From Pseudomonadota bacterium (lineage in GTDB: Bacteria > Bdellovibrionota_B > Oligoflexia > Silvanigrellales > Silvanigrellaceae): a stretch of DNA of 64,000 bases. Shown one piece after another: positions 44,393 through 54,205 of this stretch. Every line of letters begins with the position of its first letter. The first letter of the stretch is position 1. Position numbers and translations under genes: made by a program. The notes under the pieces are model-generated. The model made no database searches, had not been told where the DNA came from, and saw only the letters and a program-made list of their open reading frames with translations. The stretch is from NCBI GenBank assembly GCA_009926615.1, contig RFOM01000001.1, positions 62,001 through 126,000 of the forward strand, written 5' to 3'.

Positions 44393-45961
44393 ATGTCGCA
44401 TAACAAGACCCGCCCCAACGACCCAAAGACAGGGACGATCTCCCTTGACGGTTATTCGCTGACCCTCGGGCAGCTGGTCGCGATTTCCCGAGGTCACGCG
44501 CATGTTTCCCTCGCGGAAACTTCCCTTGCCGCCGTGCGGGAATCCAGAAACTGCGTTGAAAGAAGGCTAAAAAGCGGAGAGACTTTTTACGGCATCAACA
44601 CAGGCTTCGGCGCTTTGGCACAAGTCAGAATTCCCGCAGAGCAGCTTAAGCAACTCCAGCTCAATCTCATCCGCTCGCATGCCTGCGGTGTAGGACAAAA
44701 CCTCCCCAAACACGTCGTCCGCGCCATAATCGTTCTTCGTCTTCAGACGATGCTCAGAGGCAACTCCGGAGTCTGCGAGGCCACTTTGCGTCAAATGGAG
44801 TTTTTTCTGAACAACAACATCCATCCCGTGGTTCCCTCACAGGGGTCCGTCGGTGCGTGCGGAGATCTCGCTCCACTGGCTCATCTTGCGCTCGGCCTCA
44901 TCGGTGAAGGACAAGTTGAGTGGAATGATGAAATCCTGCCTGCGGGCGAAGTTCTCAAAAAACTCGGGCGCGAAGCTTTGTCACCGGAACCCAAAGAAGG
45001 TCTGTCGCTCATCAACGGAACGCAGGTGATGACTGCAATTGGGCTCCTTGCATGTGATACGGCTGCTCATCTGTTGTGCACTGCTGACATCACACTGTCC
45101 ATGTCCCTCGATGCGACATTGGGAACCGCAACGGCATTCAGAGATGAAATTCATCGTGTCCGGCCTCACAAAGGTCAATCAGTTGCGGCTGCAAATATGC
45201 GAAAAATTTTGGCAGATGACGGTCTAAGACTCAGCCATGCCGGATGCACGAAGGTTCAGGACCCCTATTCCTTCCGATGCGCACCGCAGGTTCACGGCGC
45301 TGCTCGTAACAGTTTTAATCACGTGGTTGAAACACTCATGACAGAGGCAAACTCCAGCACCGACAATCCGCTGGTTTTTGCAGAGTCCGACGAAATCCTG
45401 AGCGGCGGCAATTTTCACGGTGAACCGGTCGCGATGGTTTTAGATTATCTGGCGATAGCATTGGCCGAAATTGCCAACATATCCGAGCGCCGAATAGACA
45501 AGCTTGTCAATCCTCACATGAGCGGGTTACCTGCTTTTCTGGTTCAGAATTCAGGATTGAATTCCGGATTCATGATCCCTCACGTCGTCGCTGCCTCTCT
45601 GGTCAGCGAGAATAAAGTCCACTGTCATCCTGCCTCAGTTGACAGCATTCCCACGTCCGCTGAACAGGAAGACCATGTCAGCATGGGCATGACCTCGGCT
45701 TTGAAGCTTCTCAAGGTCCTCGAAAATTCGTCTCGCGTGTTGGCGATTGAATCACTTGCTGCAGCACAGGGATTGGAATTTCATAAACCGATTCAGGGTG
45801 GTGCCGGCGTTCGGGCAGCCTATGATTTTATCAGATCCATTTCGGCGCCGTTACAAGTCGACAGATCCATTGCAACCGATATTGAGCTCATCTCAGAAGC
45901 CATCAGAACCGGCGAATTCCGGCGCAAAGTGGAGACTGTCACCGGAGAACTGGCTGTTTAA
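44393..45961 (+). CDS. hutH: Histidine ammonia-lyase with Ala-Cys-Gly MIO triad
   Basis: A 522-residue aromatic amino acid lyase that would deaminate histidine to urocanate. YGINTGFGALAQ, LIRSHACGVG with the HAL-type Ser-His, SLINGTQ, SSTDNPLVF and QEDHVSMGM with the Glu typical of HAL rather than PAL/TAL are present. The MIO-forming triad, normally Ala-Ser-Gly, reads Ala155-Cys156-Gly157 (GCG TGC GGA at 44855-44863). A Cys there can still cyclise; a laboratory Ser-to-Cys exchange in Pseudomonas putida HAL is known to give active enzyme. No hutU, hutI or hutG is nearby. ATG 44393 has GAGG upstream. Confidence 0.9.
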   Translation: MSHNKTRPNDPKTGTISLDGYSLTLGQLVAISRGHAHVSLAETSLAAVRESRNCVERRLKSGETFYGINTGFGALAQVRIPAEQLKQLQLNLIRSHACGVGQNLPKHVVRAIIVLRLQTMLRGNSGVCEATLRQMEFFLNNNIHPVVPSQGSVGACGDLAPLAHLALGLIGEGQVEWNDEILPAGEVLKKLGREALSPEPKEGLSLINGTQVMTAIGLLACDTAAHLLCTADITLSMSLDATLGTATAFRDEIHRVRPHKGQSVAAANMRKILADDGLRLSHAGCTKVQDPYSFRCAPQVHGAARNSFNHVVETLMTEANSSTDNPLVFAESDEILSGGNFHGEPVAMVLDYLAIALAEIANISERRIDKLVNPHMSGLPAFLVQNSGLNSGFMIPHVVAASLVSENKVHCHPASVDSIPTSAEQEDHVSMGMTSALKLLKVLENSSRVLAIESLAAAQGLEFHKPIQGGAGVRAAYDFIRSISAPLQVDRSIATDIELISEAIRTGEFRRKVETVTGELAV

Positions 45962-46014
45962 AATCAAACAGCAATGAATTGAAGAGAATGATTTGGAAAA
46001 TTTGAGGTCTTACT

Positions 46015-47169
46015 TTGCAATCATCAAAACCATCCGGAAGCGCAGATTTAAGCAAACTTCTTCCTTCGACGCCGCCGGTCTCGAAAAGATGGCTGGTACA
46101 AATCAGCTTTGAGATGCTCGCAATCTGGCAAAAAGAATTTTTGGACCTCGGCGGTCTCCCCCCCCAATTTCGCCAGACCAAACTTGCACAGGACTTTCTG
46201 CTTTTGGAATTCGAAGACAACCTCAGCGGGCTCCAAATACAAAAAACCATTTTCCCGAGATGGCTATGTCCAATTGAACACCAGTGGCCGGTTAATCCTT
46301 CAAAAGACGGCTTTGTAGAAAAGGCTGCACAGGGAATCTGCCGCAAATTTACCGGAAAATGGGCTGGCATCGACGTTTTTTCAACACATGTTCGCCTCAA
46401 ATCCATTGCGAAGGGACTGAAGGGACGAATTCACCAACTCTACTCCGAGGCTTCGCTTCACGATCCGCAGGCGGCAGGACACATGACCGCACAAGGCGAA
46501 AGAATACTCTCCGTCATCGTCGACGAAAAAGGACTGTTTGCTGGGGGAAGCCCTTCGCGCATTGACCTTGGCACTGCCCTGACGGGCGGGCTGGGTTTTC
46601 TTGGAAATTCTGATTCCGGTTCAAAAGATCAACATTACAACTTGTCAGCACCTGATTCGAAATTGTCCCCACAGCCCCAAGCGCCGAGCAGAGCAGGCGG
46701 AAAAATAAGAGAGGTTCTCGATTTATTGCGTGAATCAAAACTTGACTGCACGACATTTAAAAACTGGCTCGAATTAGGCGCATCACCGGGAGGAATGACA
46801 CAGCAGCTCGTTCATTGGGGTGCACGAGTCACGGCCGTTGATCCGGCCGACCTTGCACCCGAAGTTTCGAGACTGACAAGTGTAAGGCATCTAAAAATCA
46901 ACGCGCAGGACGTTGAGTCGGCGGAGCATTTTGACGCGCTGCTCTCTGACATGAACGGACCTTGGGAGAATGCTGCAGAAATAGTGTCCCGTCTCAGTCA
47001 AACTCTGCCATCAGGGGCAATCGTTGTTCACACGATTAAACTAGTTTTGAATTCTGTCACGGAACTTTTTCGAACATGCGGACTCAAGCTTATTCTGGCG
47101 AAACATCTCTTTCACAACCGGCAAGAACTCACAGTCATTTGCCAGAGAAAAAATCGAGAGATCAGCTGA
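46015..47169 (+). CDS. RlmM-like rRNA 2'-O-methyltransferase (FtsJ fold)
   Basis: A 384-residue protein whose C-terminal half is an RrmJ/FtsJ-fold methyltransferase: KIREVLDLL, then WLELGASPGGMTQQLVHWGA (SAM-binding motif I), VTAVDPADL, VRHLKINAQDV and DALLSDMNGPW. This order and the GASPGG motif resemble RlmM, which methylates C2498 of 23S rRNA. The N-terminal half is divergent, without a clear THUMP signature. Start TTG 46015 with GAGG seven bases upstream. The terminator after it ends the unit that starts at hutH. Confidence 0.75.
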   Translation: MQSSKPSGSADLSKLLPSTPPVSKRWLVQISFEMLAIWQKEFLDLGGLPPQFRQTKLAQDFLLLEFEDNLSGLQIQKTIFPRWLCPIEHQWPVNPSKDGFVEKAAQGICRKFTGKWAGIDVFSTHVRLKSIAKGLKGRIHQLYSEASLHDPQAAGHMTAQGERILSVIVDEKGLFAGGSPSRIDLGTALTGGLGFLGNSDSGSKDQHYNLSAPDSKLSPQPQAPSRAGGKIREVLDLLRESKLDCTTFKNWLELGASPGGMTQQLVHWGARVTAVDPADLAPEVSRLTSVRHLKINAQDVESAEHFDALLSDMNGPWENAAEIVSRLSQTLPSGAIVVHTIKLVLNSVTELFRTCGLKLILAKHLFHNRQELTVICQRKNREIS

Positions 47170-47206
47170 ACAGGCTTCGGTTCGTCGTCATCCCGATCCC
47201 AATAAC

Positions 47207-47244
47207 AAAAAAACCAACTCCGAAGAGTTGGCTTTTTACTTTTC
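47207..47244. terminator. Bidirectional intrinsic terminator
   Basis: Stem ccaactc (47214-47220) and gagttgg (47225-47231), loop cgaa, which reads ttcg on the other strand. On the plus strand it is followed by cttttt for the methyltransferase transcript; on the minus strand the A7 run at 47207-47213 gives a T-run for the ribosomal operon ending at rplQ. Confidence 0.88.
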
Positions 47245-47324
47245 CACGTCCACCCGCAGCAGCGGACGCACTCAGAGCAATACCGGAACCGAATTAAACA
47301 GCCCCAAGCACTTCTCCGGAGATT

Positions 47325-47708
47325 TTACTTAGCTTCAGCCGAAGCTGCAGCTGTCTCATCGACGAGCTCGATGAGTGCGCGCCTTGCATGGTCACCCGGT
47401 CTGAAACCAAGTTTCAGGATGCGAGTGTAACCACCGGGACGAGTACCCGTCGCAGGAGCCACTGTCTTGAACAGGCGGGCAACCACTTCAGTTCCATAGA
47501 GACGAGCGGCAGCGATTCTCCGGTTTGCAAGTGAGTCCTTGCGTGCCAAAGTGATCAAAGGCTCAACAATTCCACGGAGTTCCTTTGCTCTCTCAACCGT
47601 CGTTTCAATTCGTCCGGTCGTGATCAGCTGAGTGGCAAGGCCACGCAAAAGAGCTTTTCTTTCAGCTGTATTACGGTTCAGTTTTCTATAACCAAAACGA
47701 TGTCTCAT
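47325..47708 (-). CDS. rplQ: 50S ribosomal protein L17
   Basis: A 127-residue L17. [20 protein letters not shown] and [11 protein letters not shown] are its signatures, with [17 protein letters not shown] near the C-terminus. Last gene of the alpha operon, 17 bases after rpoA, followed by the bidirectional terminator. The tail ends Ala/Glu-rich (AAASAEAK). Confidence 0.97.
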   Translation of the reverse strand: MRHRFGYRKLNRNTAERKALLRGLATQLITTGRIETTVERAKELRGIVEPLITLARKDSLANRRIAAARLYGTEVVARLFKTVAPATGTRPGGYTRILKLGFRPGDHARRALIELVDETAAASAEAK

Positions 47709-47725
47709 CGCACAATCCTATCTTT

Positions 47726-48727
47726 TTACGCTTTGAAATCCCGTTCGCGGAGTCGAGCCGGATCAAAGCCTTCGATTTTCATTCCAAGGTGCAGGCCCAT
47801 TTCAGCCAAAATATCCTTGATTTCGTTCAAAGTCTTACGACCAAAGTTCTTGGTCTTAAGCATCTCCGACTCGCTTCGAATCACTAACTCACCAATGTAG
47901 CGAATTCCAGCATTTTCTAAACAATTTGCAGCGCGCACCGAAAGTTCCAGTTCATCAACCGACTTGTAGAGACTTTCGTTCACGCGGGCGTCAACAGTCA
48001 CGGCTTCGGCAACAGGTGCCTCTTCATCAGCTTCTTGGAAGTTGATGAACACTGATACCTGATCCTTCAGAATCTTTGCCGAATAGGCAAGAGCGTCTTC
48101 GGGAGTCACTGCACCGTTCGTGCTCACTTCGATTACAAGCTTGTTGAAATCCGATCGCTGACCAACACGTGTCTCAGCAACCGAAAAACTCACACGACGC
48201 ACGGGAGAGAATACGGCATCCATGGGAATAACACCCACAGCAAGTCCCAGCTCCTTGATGGATTCGCTGGTCACGTATCCCTTACCTGTTCTGATGTGAA
48301 GCTCAGCCTTAAAGCGGCCGCCTGCACCAACGGTACAGATGACTTGCTCGGGATCCAAAACCCGCAATGAGCCGTCACATTGAATATCAGCACCTGTCAC
48401 AACCTTTGGGCCGGTCACGTCGATGACAGCGGTCTTCTCAGTCTCGCCGTCCAACCAAACACCAAGAGCCTTGAGGTTGAGTACAATCTCAGTCACATCT
48501 TCTGCAACATCGGCAACTGTAGAAAACTCGTGTTCAACACCTTCGATCTTCAGGCCCACAACAGCAGCACCCTGCAATGACGAAAGCAAAACGCGACGAA
48601 GCGCGTTTCCGAGTGTCGTACCGAAACCTCTTTCAAGAGGCTTTGCGATGAAGCGACCAAATACAGGGGTGACATCTTCTTTTTCAATAAACTGTGGCTT
48701 TACAAGCGCTTTCCAGTTGCTCTGCAT
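47726..48727 (-). CDS. rpoA: RNA polymerase alpha subunit
   Basis: A 333-residue alpha subunit. The N-terminal assembly domain has [20 protein letters not shown] and the C-terminal domain, after about 250, has [20 protein letters not shown] and [17 protein letters not shown]. The C-terminal domain contacts upstream promoter DNA and activators. Standard length and position between rpsD and rplQ. Confidence 0.98.
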   Translation of the reverse strand: MQSNWKALVKPQFIEKEDVTPVFGRFIAKPLERGFGTTLGNALRRVLLSSLQGAAVVGLKIEGVEHEFSTVADVAEDVTEIVLNLKALGVWLDGETEKTAVIDVTGPKVVTGADIQCDGSLRVLDPEQVICTVGAGGRFKAELHIRTGKGYVTSESIKELGLAVGVIPMDAVFSPVRRVSFSVAETRVGQRSDFNKLVIEVSTNGAVTPEDALAYSAKILKDQVSVFINFQEADEEAPVAEAVTVDARVNESLYKSVDELELSVRAANCLENAGIRYIGELVIRSESEMLKTKNFGRKTLNEIKDILAEMGLHLGMKIEGFDPARLRERDFKA

Positions 48728-48776
48728 CCATTACCCCGTTTTCAATCATGAGAGCGCGCATCATGCGCGCAAAGTT

Positions 48777-49409
48777 TTACTTCGAGTAAAGCTCAACGAC
48801 CATCTGCTCACGCGCCGGAACCGAGATGTCCTCACGCGCAGGCCGGGCGAGTACTTCGCCTGTAAAGCTCGAGCTATCCCATTTCAACCAAGCAGGAGCG
48901 CCGTGGCCTTCACGCTTGGTTGCCTCAAGTGACGCCAACACGGGCGCCATGCTACGGCTTCCTTCACTCAAAGTCACTTTGTCTCCGACTTTCAAGACTG
49001 CAGACGGAATGTTCAAGCGTTTGCCATTCACGAGAATGTGGTTGTGGCGAACGATTTGTCTCGCTGCGTTACGGCTGGAAGCCAAACCCAAACGATAGAC
49101 AACGGAATCCAGCCGAAGCTCAAGCCCCTGAAGCAACAGCTCACCGGTTTTACCCTTCTTGGCCGATGCCTTCTCAAAAAGACCGCGGAATTGCTTCTCA
49201 AGAATTCCGTATACACGACGCAATTTCTGCTTTTCACGCAACTGATTGCCGTAGTCGGACAACTTGCTGCGCCGAGCGCCATGCTGACCAGGAGCAGACT
49301 TGCGCTTATCTACGGCGCACTTATCTGTATAGCAGCGGTCGCCCTTCAGGTAGAGCTTAACGCCCTCTCTGCGACACATTCTACAACTTGGACCAATATA
49401 ACGAGCCAC
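48777..49409 (-). CDS. rpsD: 30S ribosomal protein S4
   Basis: A 210-residue S4. The N-terminus has a zinc-type cysteine set (CRMCRREGVKLYL, then GDRCYTDKC), followed by RKSAPGQHGARRSKLSDYG and the S4 RNA-binding domain LVNGKRLNIPSAVL. S4 nucleates 30S assembly. It precedes rpoA. Confidence 0.97.
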   Translation of the reverse strand: MARYIGPSCRMCRREGVKLYLKGDRCYTDKCAVDKRKSAPGQHGARRSKLSDYGNQLREKQKLRRVYGILEKQFRGLFEKASAKKGKTGELLLQGLELRLDSVVYRLGLASSRNAARQIVRHNHILVNGKRLNIPSAVLKVGDKVTLSEGSRSMAPVLASLEATKREGHGAPAWLKWDSSSFTGEVLARPAREDISVPAREQMVVELYSK

Positions 49410-49428
49410 GATTTAATCTCCAATTTTA

Positions 49429-49818
49429 TTAGACACGACGACGCTTGGGAGGACGGCAACCATTGTGAGGAATGGGTGTTTCATCCTTAATCAGCGTAAC
49501 CTTCATTCCAGCGGCAGAAATCGCACGGATTGCTGACTCGCGACCGGACCCGGGGCCCGTAACGACGACAGAACACGAACGCATGCCGTTCTCCATTGCC
49601 TTGCGTGCAGCGTCTTCTGCAGCCATCTGGGCTGCGAAGGGTGTACTACGGCGCGAACCTTTGAATCCCTTGCTACCGGCGCTGGACCAAGTCACCACAT
49701 CGCCGTTTACGTCTGCAAACGTGATGATTGTGTTGTTAAAGCTTGCACAGATAGTTGCAACACCGACGGGGACGTTGCGCTTAACACGTTTCTTTTTGCT
49801 GACAACAGCCTTGTTCAT
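49429..49818 (-). CDS. rpsK: 30S ribosomal protein S11
   Basis: A 129-residue S11 with [40 protein letters not shown] and the C-terminal [15 protein letters not shown]. It sits on the 30S platform. Next to rpsM as in all alpha operons. Confidence 0.97.
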   Translation of the reverse strand: MNKAVVSKKKRVKRNVPVGVATICASFNNTIITFADVNGDVVTWSSAGSKGFKGSRRSTPFAAQMAAEDAARKAMENGMRSCSVVVTGPGSGRESAIRAISAAGMKVTLIKDETPIPHNGCRPPKRRRV

Positions 49819-49838
49819 ATTTGACTCACTTCAGCTAT

Positions 49839-50207
49839 TTATTTCTTCTTGTTCGCAACGGTCTTTTTCGGACCTTTACGAGTACGAGCATTTGTCTTCG
49901 TTCTTTGACCGCGAACCGGCAATCCGCGACGATGGCGGAGGCCACGGTAGCAGCCCAAGTCCATGAGGCGCTTGACGTTGGACTGAACCATGCGGCGCAA
50001 ATCGCCTTCAACAGTAAGTCCGCTGTCGATCGCTTTTCTGAGCAGGTTGACCTGCTCATCTGTAAGATCCTGAGCGCGTGTGTCGCGGTTAATTGAAACC
50101 GTGTCAAGAAGCTTTTGCGCTGTCTTGCGGCCAATACCGTAAATATAAGTTAGAGAAATTTCGATCCGCTTGTTTCGCGGAATATCTACACCGGCAATAC
50201 GTGCCAC
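49839..50207 (-). CDS. rpsM: 30S ribosomal protein S13
   Basis: A 122-residue S13. The start is GTG at 50207-50205, giving the canonical [20 protein letters not shown]; a longer frame to 50228 would add seven residues that no S13 has. GGGGG lies about six bases upstream of the [23 protein letters not shown] near the C-terminus is the family signature. Confidence 0.95.
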   Translation of the reverse strand: MARIAGVDIPRNKRIEISLTYIYGIGRKTAQKLLDTVSINRDTRAQDLTDEQVNLLRKAIDSGLTVEGDLRRMVQSNVKRLMDLGCYRGLRHRRGLPVRGQRTKTNARTRKGPKKTVANKKK

Positions 50208-50228
50208 GGAAAACCCCCAAAAATCCAA

Positions 50229-50342
50229 TTAGCCTTGGCGTTGCTTATGTTTCTTGACTGCACAAATCACACGAACAATGCCTTCCCGACGGACAACTTT
50301 ACACTTGTCACAAATCGGCTTTACGCTCGCACGAACCTTCAT
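50229..50342 (-). CDS. rpmJ: 50S ribosomal protein L36
   Basis: A 37-residue L36: [20 protein letters not shown] then [12 protein letters not shown]. The Cys-x2-Cys, third Cys and His form the zinc site of the zinc-type L36. Located between infA and rpsM as usual. Confidence 0.96.
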   Translation of the reverse strand: MKVRASVKPICDKCKVVRREGIVRVICAVKKHKQRQG

Positions 50343-50366
50343 AAAAACCTCACTCAGTTCAATTTC

Positions 50367-50585
50367 TTACTTCGCACGGAATACAATTCGACCGCGCTGG
50401 AGGTCATACGGACTCAACTCCACTTTCACACGGTCGCCCGGAAGAATATTGATGAAGTTCATCCTCATTTTTCCGGATACATGTGCCAGCACCAGATGGC
50501 CGTTTTCAAGTTCCACCCGAAACATGTTGTTCGGCAACTTCTCAGCTACTGTGCCTTCAACCTCAATACGATCGTCGCGTTCCAT
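50367..50585 (-). CDS. infA: Translation initiation factor IF-1
   Basis: A 72-residue OB-fold protein binding the 30S A site. [20 protein letters not shown], then [18 protein letters not shown] and [18 protein letters not shown] are diagnostic. It lies 69 bases after adk and 24 before rpmJ; no map gene is between adk and infA. Confidence 0.97.
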   Translation of the reverse strand: MERDDRIEVEGTVAEKLPNNMFRVELENGHLVLAHVSGKMRMNFINILPGDRVKVELSPYDLQRGRIVFRAK

Positions 50586-50654
50586 ATATTTCCCACCAAA
50601 GACCGAAGCCGACGAGCCAGTTCGCTAACGCAAAATTCACAAACCGGCAACACC

Positions 50655-51320
50655 TCACTTCAGTTTTTTCGTTATTACCGCCCCTACATCCAAATACACG
50701 AGCTCGGGAGACTGATTGGCATCAATCCGATGCAGAATCGCCCGCTCCCGATACACAGAGGAAACCGGAGCAGTTTCCGTAACGTAGACTCCAAGCCGCT
50801 TCTCAACGGAAGCAGGTTCGTCATCTTTTCTCCTCACAAACGATCCAACAGCCCGACAGGAATTGCAGGACGAGGGGGCTAAACCCTCTGAATTCCCAGA
50901 AGCGATTGCACCGCAGTTTTGACAGGTCCAGCGGTTGCTCAGCCGAGCCACCAAAAGACTGGTCGGAACCTCAAAATCTAGTGCCGCGTCGACCCTGAGG
51001 TTCAAATTTTCAAGCACGGAATCAAGAATTTTAACCTGACTGACGTTTCTCGGAACACCATCCAGCAGCAGCAACTTTTTCTGAGCCTGATGCGCGCGGG
51101 AGAGCACTCCGGAACAGCAGTCAAACAACGTAAGGTCATCCACCAGAGAACCACTCTCGACGATGGCCTTCACCTTCTGTCCCAGAGCAGAGCCCGATTT
51201 AATCTCTTCCCTCAATAACGCGCCCGTCGAAATATGTTCAGCTCCCAAACGGGACGCTATGAGCGCAGCCTGAGTTCCCTTGCCGGCGCCGGGAGCTCCG
51301 AGAAGTACAAATACTTTCAC
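50655..51320 (-). CDS. adk: Adenylate kinase
   Basis: A 221-residue enzyme interconverting AMP, ADP and ATP. P-loop GAPGAGKGTQ (8-17), the NMP-binding helix ending STGALLREEI, LLLLDGVPRNVSQ (usually DGFPRT), and a zinc-type LID with two Cys pairs (CQNCG, CNSC) and RRKDDEPASVEKRL. The Val and Asn in DGVPRN are minor departures. ATG overlaps the secY stop by four bases. Confidence 0.95.
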   Translation of the reverse strand: MKVFVLLGAPGAGKGTQAALIASRLGAEHISTGALLREEIKSGSALGQKVKAIVESGSLVDDLTLFDCCSGVLSRAHQAQKKLLLLDGVPRNVSQVKILDSVLENLNLRVDAALDFEVPTSLLVARLSNRWTCQNCGAIASGNSEGLAPSSCNSCRAVGSFVRRKDDEPASVEKRLGVYVTETAPVSSVYRERAILHRIDANQSPELVYLDVGAVITKKLK

Positions 51321-52654
51321 AACGGGCTCCGGTCGGTTGCAGGAGTTAATTTCGGTTCGGAATCATTGCCCTTGCCCGTGAAGAGCAATGAATCGTACTT
51401 CTGCGTCGCAAGCTGGGCGCTGACCTGACGGACAGTCTCCAAAGCAACACCGACAACAATGAGCAGGCTTGTTCCTCCAACATAAAGCTGGTCAGAAAAG
51501 CCACCCGTAATCACCTGAGGAATAATGCAGACGAGATTCATGTACACGGCGCCGGCCAGAGTCAATCTGGTCACGACCATATCCAGTGCTTCGGCCGTTT
51601 CTGTCCCCGGTCTGATACCCGGAATATAAGCATTCTGCTTCTTCAGGTTCTCGGCTATATCATCCGGCTTGAATGTTATTGACGTGTAAAAGAAGCAGAA
51701 AAACAGGACGAGAAGGGCAAACAAAACGTTGTACAGCCACTGGTTCGGCATTAACGCCGAGAGCCATGCGCTGCCCTGTGATTTACCAAAAAAACCGCCG
51801 AACGAAAGCGGAACAGCCAAAATTGTGCTGCCGAAAATCGCCGGAATGACTCCCGACATGTTTACTTTCAGAGGCAGATGAGTCGACTGACCGGACATCA
51901 CCCTGTTGCCCACCAGCCTTTTAGCATAGTGAACCGCAATTTTTCTGTAGCTCTGTTCGATGAAGGAGATCGAAAAAACCAAACCAACGAGGAAGAGTGC
52001 CAATCCCAGTGCCGTGACAATGTTCATGCTGTTGTCACGAAGTGACTCTACAACCTTGCCAATGCCGGACGGGAAATAGGCAACAATTCCCGCAAAGATA
52101 ATCAAAGATGTGCCGTTGCCTATGCCCTTCTCGGTGATTTGCTCTCCGAGCCACATAACAAAGCATGTTCCACTGGTCAGAAGGAGTGCAGCCAGCAACC
52201 GGAATGACACTCCGGGATCCAGAACGGCAGCTCCGGCAGCGGTTTCAGGAGCCTTTTCAAGCGCAATTGCCGCAAGGTATCCTTGCAGAAGCGCGATGAT
52301 GACAGCCAAAGTTCGGGTGATGCGATTTATTTTCTGACGGCCTACTCCACCCTCTTTCTGCAACTGCTCCAGCGAGGGAACAACAACAGTCATGAGCTGA
52401 ATAATAATGCTCGCCGAGATGTACGGCATGATGCCGAGGGCAAAAATTGAGAATTGATTGAGGGCGCCTCCGGAAAACATGTTGAGCATTTTCAGGAGAC
52501 CGCCGGAATTCTGGCTTGCCAGAGCAACGAGAGCCTTAGCGTTTACACCGGGGGTCGGAATATGAACCCCCAATCGGAAAACCATCAACAGAAGCAGGGT
52601 AAATCCAACCCTTTTCAACAATAAATTCTCACCGCTCTCTTCGGCAAGTGCCAT
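51317..52654 (-). CDS. secY: Protein translocase subunit SecY
   Basis: A 445-residue channel protein with ten membrane helices. RLGVHIPTPGVN, the plug-region INQFSIFALGIMPYISASII-type stretch, GIGNGTSLIIFAGIVAYFPS and FFYTSITFKPDDIAENLKKQ with IPGIRPG are SecY motifs. It is in its usual place between rplO and adk. Works with SecE, SecG and SecA, not in this window. Confidence 0.98.
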   Translation of the reverse strand: MALAEESGENLLLKRVGFTLLLLMVFRLGVHIPTPGVNAKALVALASQNSGGLLKMLNMFSGGALNQFSIFALGIMPYISASIIIQLMTVVVPSLEQLQKEGGVGRQKINRITRTLAVIIALLQGYLAAIALEKAPETAAGAAVLDPGVSFRLLAALLLTSGTCFVMWLGEQITEKGIGNGTSLIIFAGIVAYFPSGIGKVVESLRDNSMNIVTALGLALFLVGLVFSISFIEQSYRKIAVHYAKRLVGNRVMSGQSTHLPLKVNMSGVIPAIFGSTILAVPLSFGGFFGKSQGSAWLSALMPNQWLYNVLFALLVLFFCFFYTSITFKPDDIAENLKKQNAYIPGIRPGTETAEALDMVVTRLTLAGAVYMNLVCIIPQVITGGFSDQLYVGGTSLLIVVGVALETVRQVSAQLATQKYDSLLFTGKGNDSEPKLTPATDRSPL

Positions 52655-52661
52655 CGCGTCC

Positions 52662-53084
52662 TTACTCCTCGATCTTCACGCCCGCGGCGCTCAGTTTGTC
52701 GCGTGTAGTCCCTGACACACGAATTCCCCTAATTTTCTTGAGAGACTTTGGAACGTCACCCACAGACAACAACTTCACGATTGTCTTATCGCCAGCAACA
52801 GCGGCCGCGTCAAGAACACCGGCCTCGATATAAGGCTCAACATCGCGCAGATTTAATGCAAAAACTTCCAGAGCGTGGACATTCGTGAATCCACGTTTGG
52901 GCAGACGGCGATAAAGAGGCGTCTGACCGCCTTCGAAACCGGCACGGATGCTCGAACCTGAGCGGGCTGTCTGACCTTTTCCACCACGACCACCCGTCTT
53001 ACCGAGACCACTTCCGGGTCCGCGACCGAGCCGACGTCTGTCTTTAGTCGCGCCTTCATTCGGGCGCAAATCTTGAATTCTCAC
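52662..53084 (-). CDS. rplO: 50S ribosomal protein L15
   Basis: A 140-residue L15 with the Gly-rich N-terminus RRRLGRGPGSGLGKTGGRGG, GFEGGQTPLYRRLPKRGF and the C-terminal VSGTTRDKLSAAGVKIEE. Seven bases separate it from secY. Confidence 0.97.
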   Translation of the reverse strand: MRIQDLRPNEGATKDRRRLGRGPGSGLGKTGGRGGKGQTARSGSSIRAGFEGGQTPLYRRLPKRGFTNVHALEVFALNLRDVEPYIEAGVLDAAAVAGDKTIVKLLSVGDVPKSLKKIRGIRVSGTTRDKLSAAGVKIEE

Positions 53085-53094
53085 TTAACACCTC

Positions 53095-53292
53095 TTACTC
53101 AGCGGCTTCGACTTTAACCCACTGGATGACTTTGTTTACCTGACCCAAAATTGGATTGAGATTCGGCAAAACTCTCGACTCGCCGATTCTTTTCAATCCC
53201 AAAGAAATCAGCGTCCGCTTCTGTGATTCAGAACGGCCGGCGTGACTTCTCAGCAGAGTTACTTTGATCTTTTTTGAATTTAAGCTTTGCAT
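53095..53292 (-). CDS. rpmD: 50S ribosomal protein L30
   Basis: A 65-residue L30: KIKVTLLRSHAGRSESQKRT then LGLKRIGESRVLPNLNPILG and NKVIQWVKVE, the standard small L30 pattern. Between rpsE and rplO. Confidence 0.95.
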   Translation of the reverse strand: MQSLNSKKIKVTLLRSHAGRSESQKRTLISLGLKRIGESRVLPNLNPILGQVNKVIQWVKVEAAE

Positions 53293-53301
53293 GGACTCAC
53301 C

Positions 53302-53781
53302 TTATTTACGGGCGTTTACGTATTCTTCACGGGTCGTCAACTGGCGCAGTCCGGAAAACGTTGCCTTCACAACGTTGTGAGGATTACGACTGCCTTGAAT
53401 CTTGGCCATCAGGTTTGGAATTCCTGCCAGCTCAGCGATTGCACGCACAGCGCTTCCTGCAACGATACCTGTACCATCCGGCGCAGGGCTCATGAGCAGT
53501 TTACTGGCACCGAATTTCGACTGGACCATGAAAGGAATTGTCTGGTTTTCAAGAGGAATGCTCACCAAGGATTTCTTGGCCTGAGCAACCGCCTTCCGAA
53601 CAGCCTCCGGAACTTCACCCGCTTTGCCGAGTCCGAACCCTACGGTGCCTTCACGATCGCCAACAACGACAAGAGCCGAAAAGCTCATGCGACGGCCGCC
53701 TTTAACAGTCTTTGAAACACGAGCAACGCTGACAACACGGTCTTCGAAGCGATCTTTTTTCTCTTCAGTTCTAACCTGCAT
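53302..53781 (-). CDS. rpsE: 30S ribosomal protein S5
   Basis: A 159-residue S5 with VVSVARVSKTVKGGRRMSFS, VVVGDREGTVGFGLGKAGEV and LLMSPAPDGTGIVAGSAVRA. It combines a double-stranded RNA-binding domain and the C-terminal S5 domain and affects decoding accuracy. Confidence 0.97.
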   Translation of the reverse strand: MQVRTEEKKDRFEDRVVSVARVSKTVKGGRRMSFSALVVVGDREGTVGFGLGKAGEVPEAVRKAVAQAKKSLVSIPLENQTIPFMVQSKFGASKLLMSPAPDGTGIVAGSAVRAIAELAGIPNLMAKIQGSRNPHNVVKATFSGLRQLTTREEYVNARK

Positions 53782-53795
53782 GCCTTGGACCCCTT

Positions 53796-54158
53796 TCAGA
53801 ACTTCAAACCAGATTCACGCGCAGAGTCCGCCAGAACCTGGACGCGGCCGTGGTAACTAAAACCGTTACGGTCAAAAACAACTTCTGCAAAACCAAGCTT
53901 CGCAGCCCGTTCTGCAATCGTTGAACCCACCTTCTTCGCCATATCTTTTCCGCGCAGTCCGGAGGAGCGCAGAGCCTTTTCAAATGAGGTCGCCGAGGCA
54001 ATAACCTTCTGGCTATTGTCATCGATAAGCTGAACCTGAATATGCTTTGAGCTTCTGAAAATACAGAGGCGAGGCTTACTCAAATCAGTCAAACGTCTAC
54101 GCCAGAACCGCATTTTGCGGAATTCACGCACACGCCTTCTGTTTACTACACGATACAT
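53796..54158 (-). CDS. rplR: 50S ribosomal protein L18
   Basis: A 120-residue L18 binding 5S rRNA. KPRLCIFRSSKHIQVQLIDD, VIASATSFEKALR and FDRNGFSYHGRVQVLADSAR are signatures. Position between rplF and rpsE is standard. Confidence 0.96.
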   Translation of the reverse strand: MYRVVNRRRVREFRKMRFWRRRLTDLSKPRLCIFRSSKHIQVQLIDDNSQKVIASATSFEKALRSSGLRGKDMAKKVGSTIAERAAKLGFAEVVFDRNGFSYHGRVQVLADSARESGLKF

Positions 54159-54205
54159 ACAAATCTCCCCGTCGCCTGCTCACATACAGGCCGACATAGC
54201 TACGT

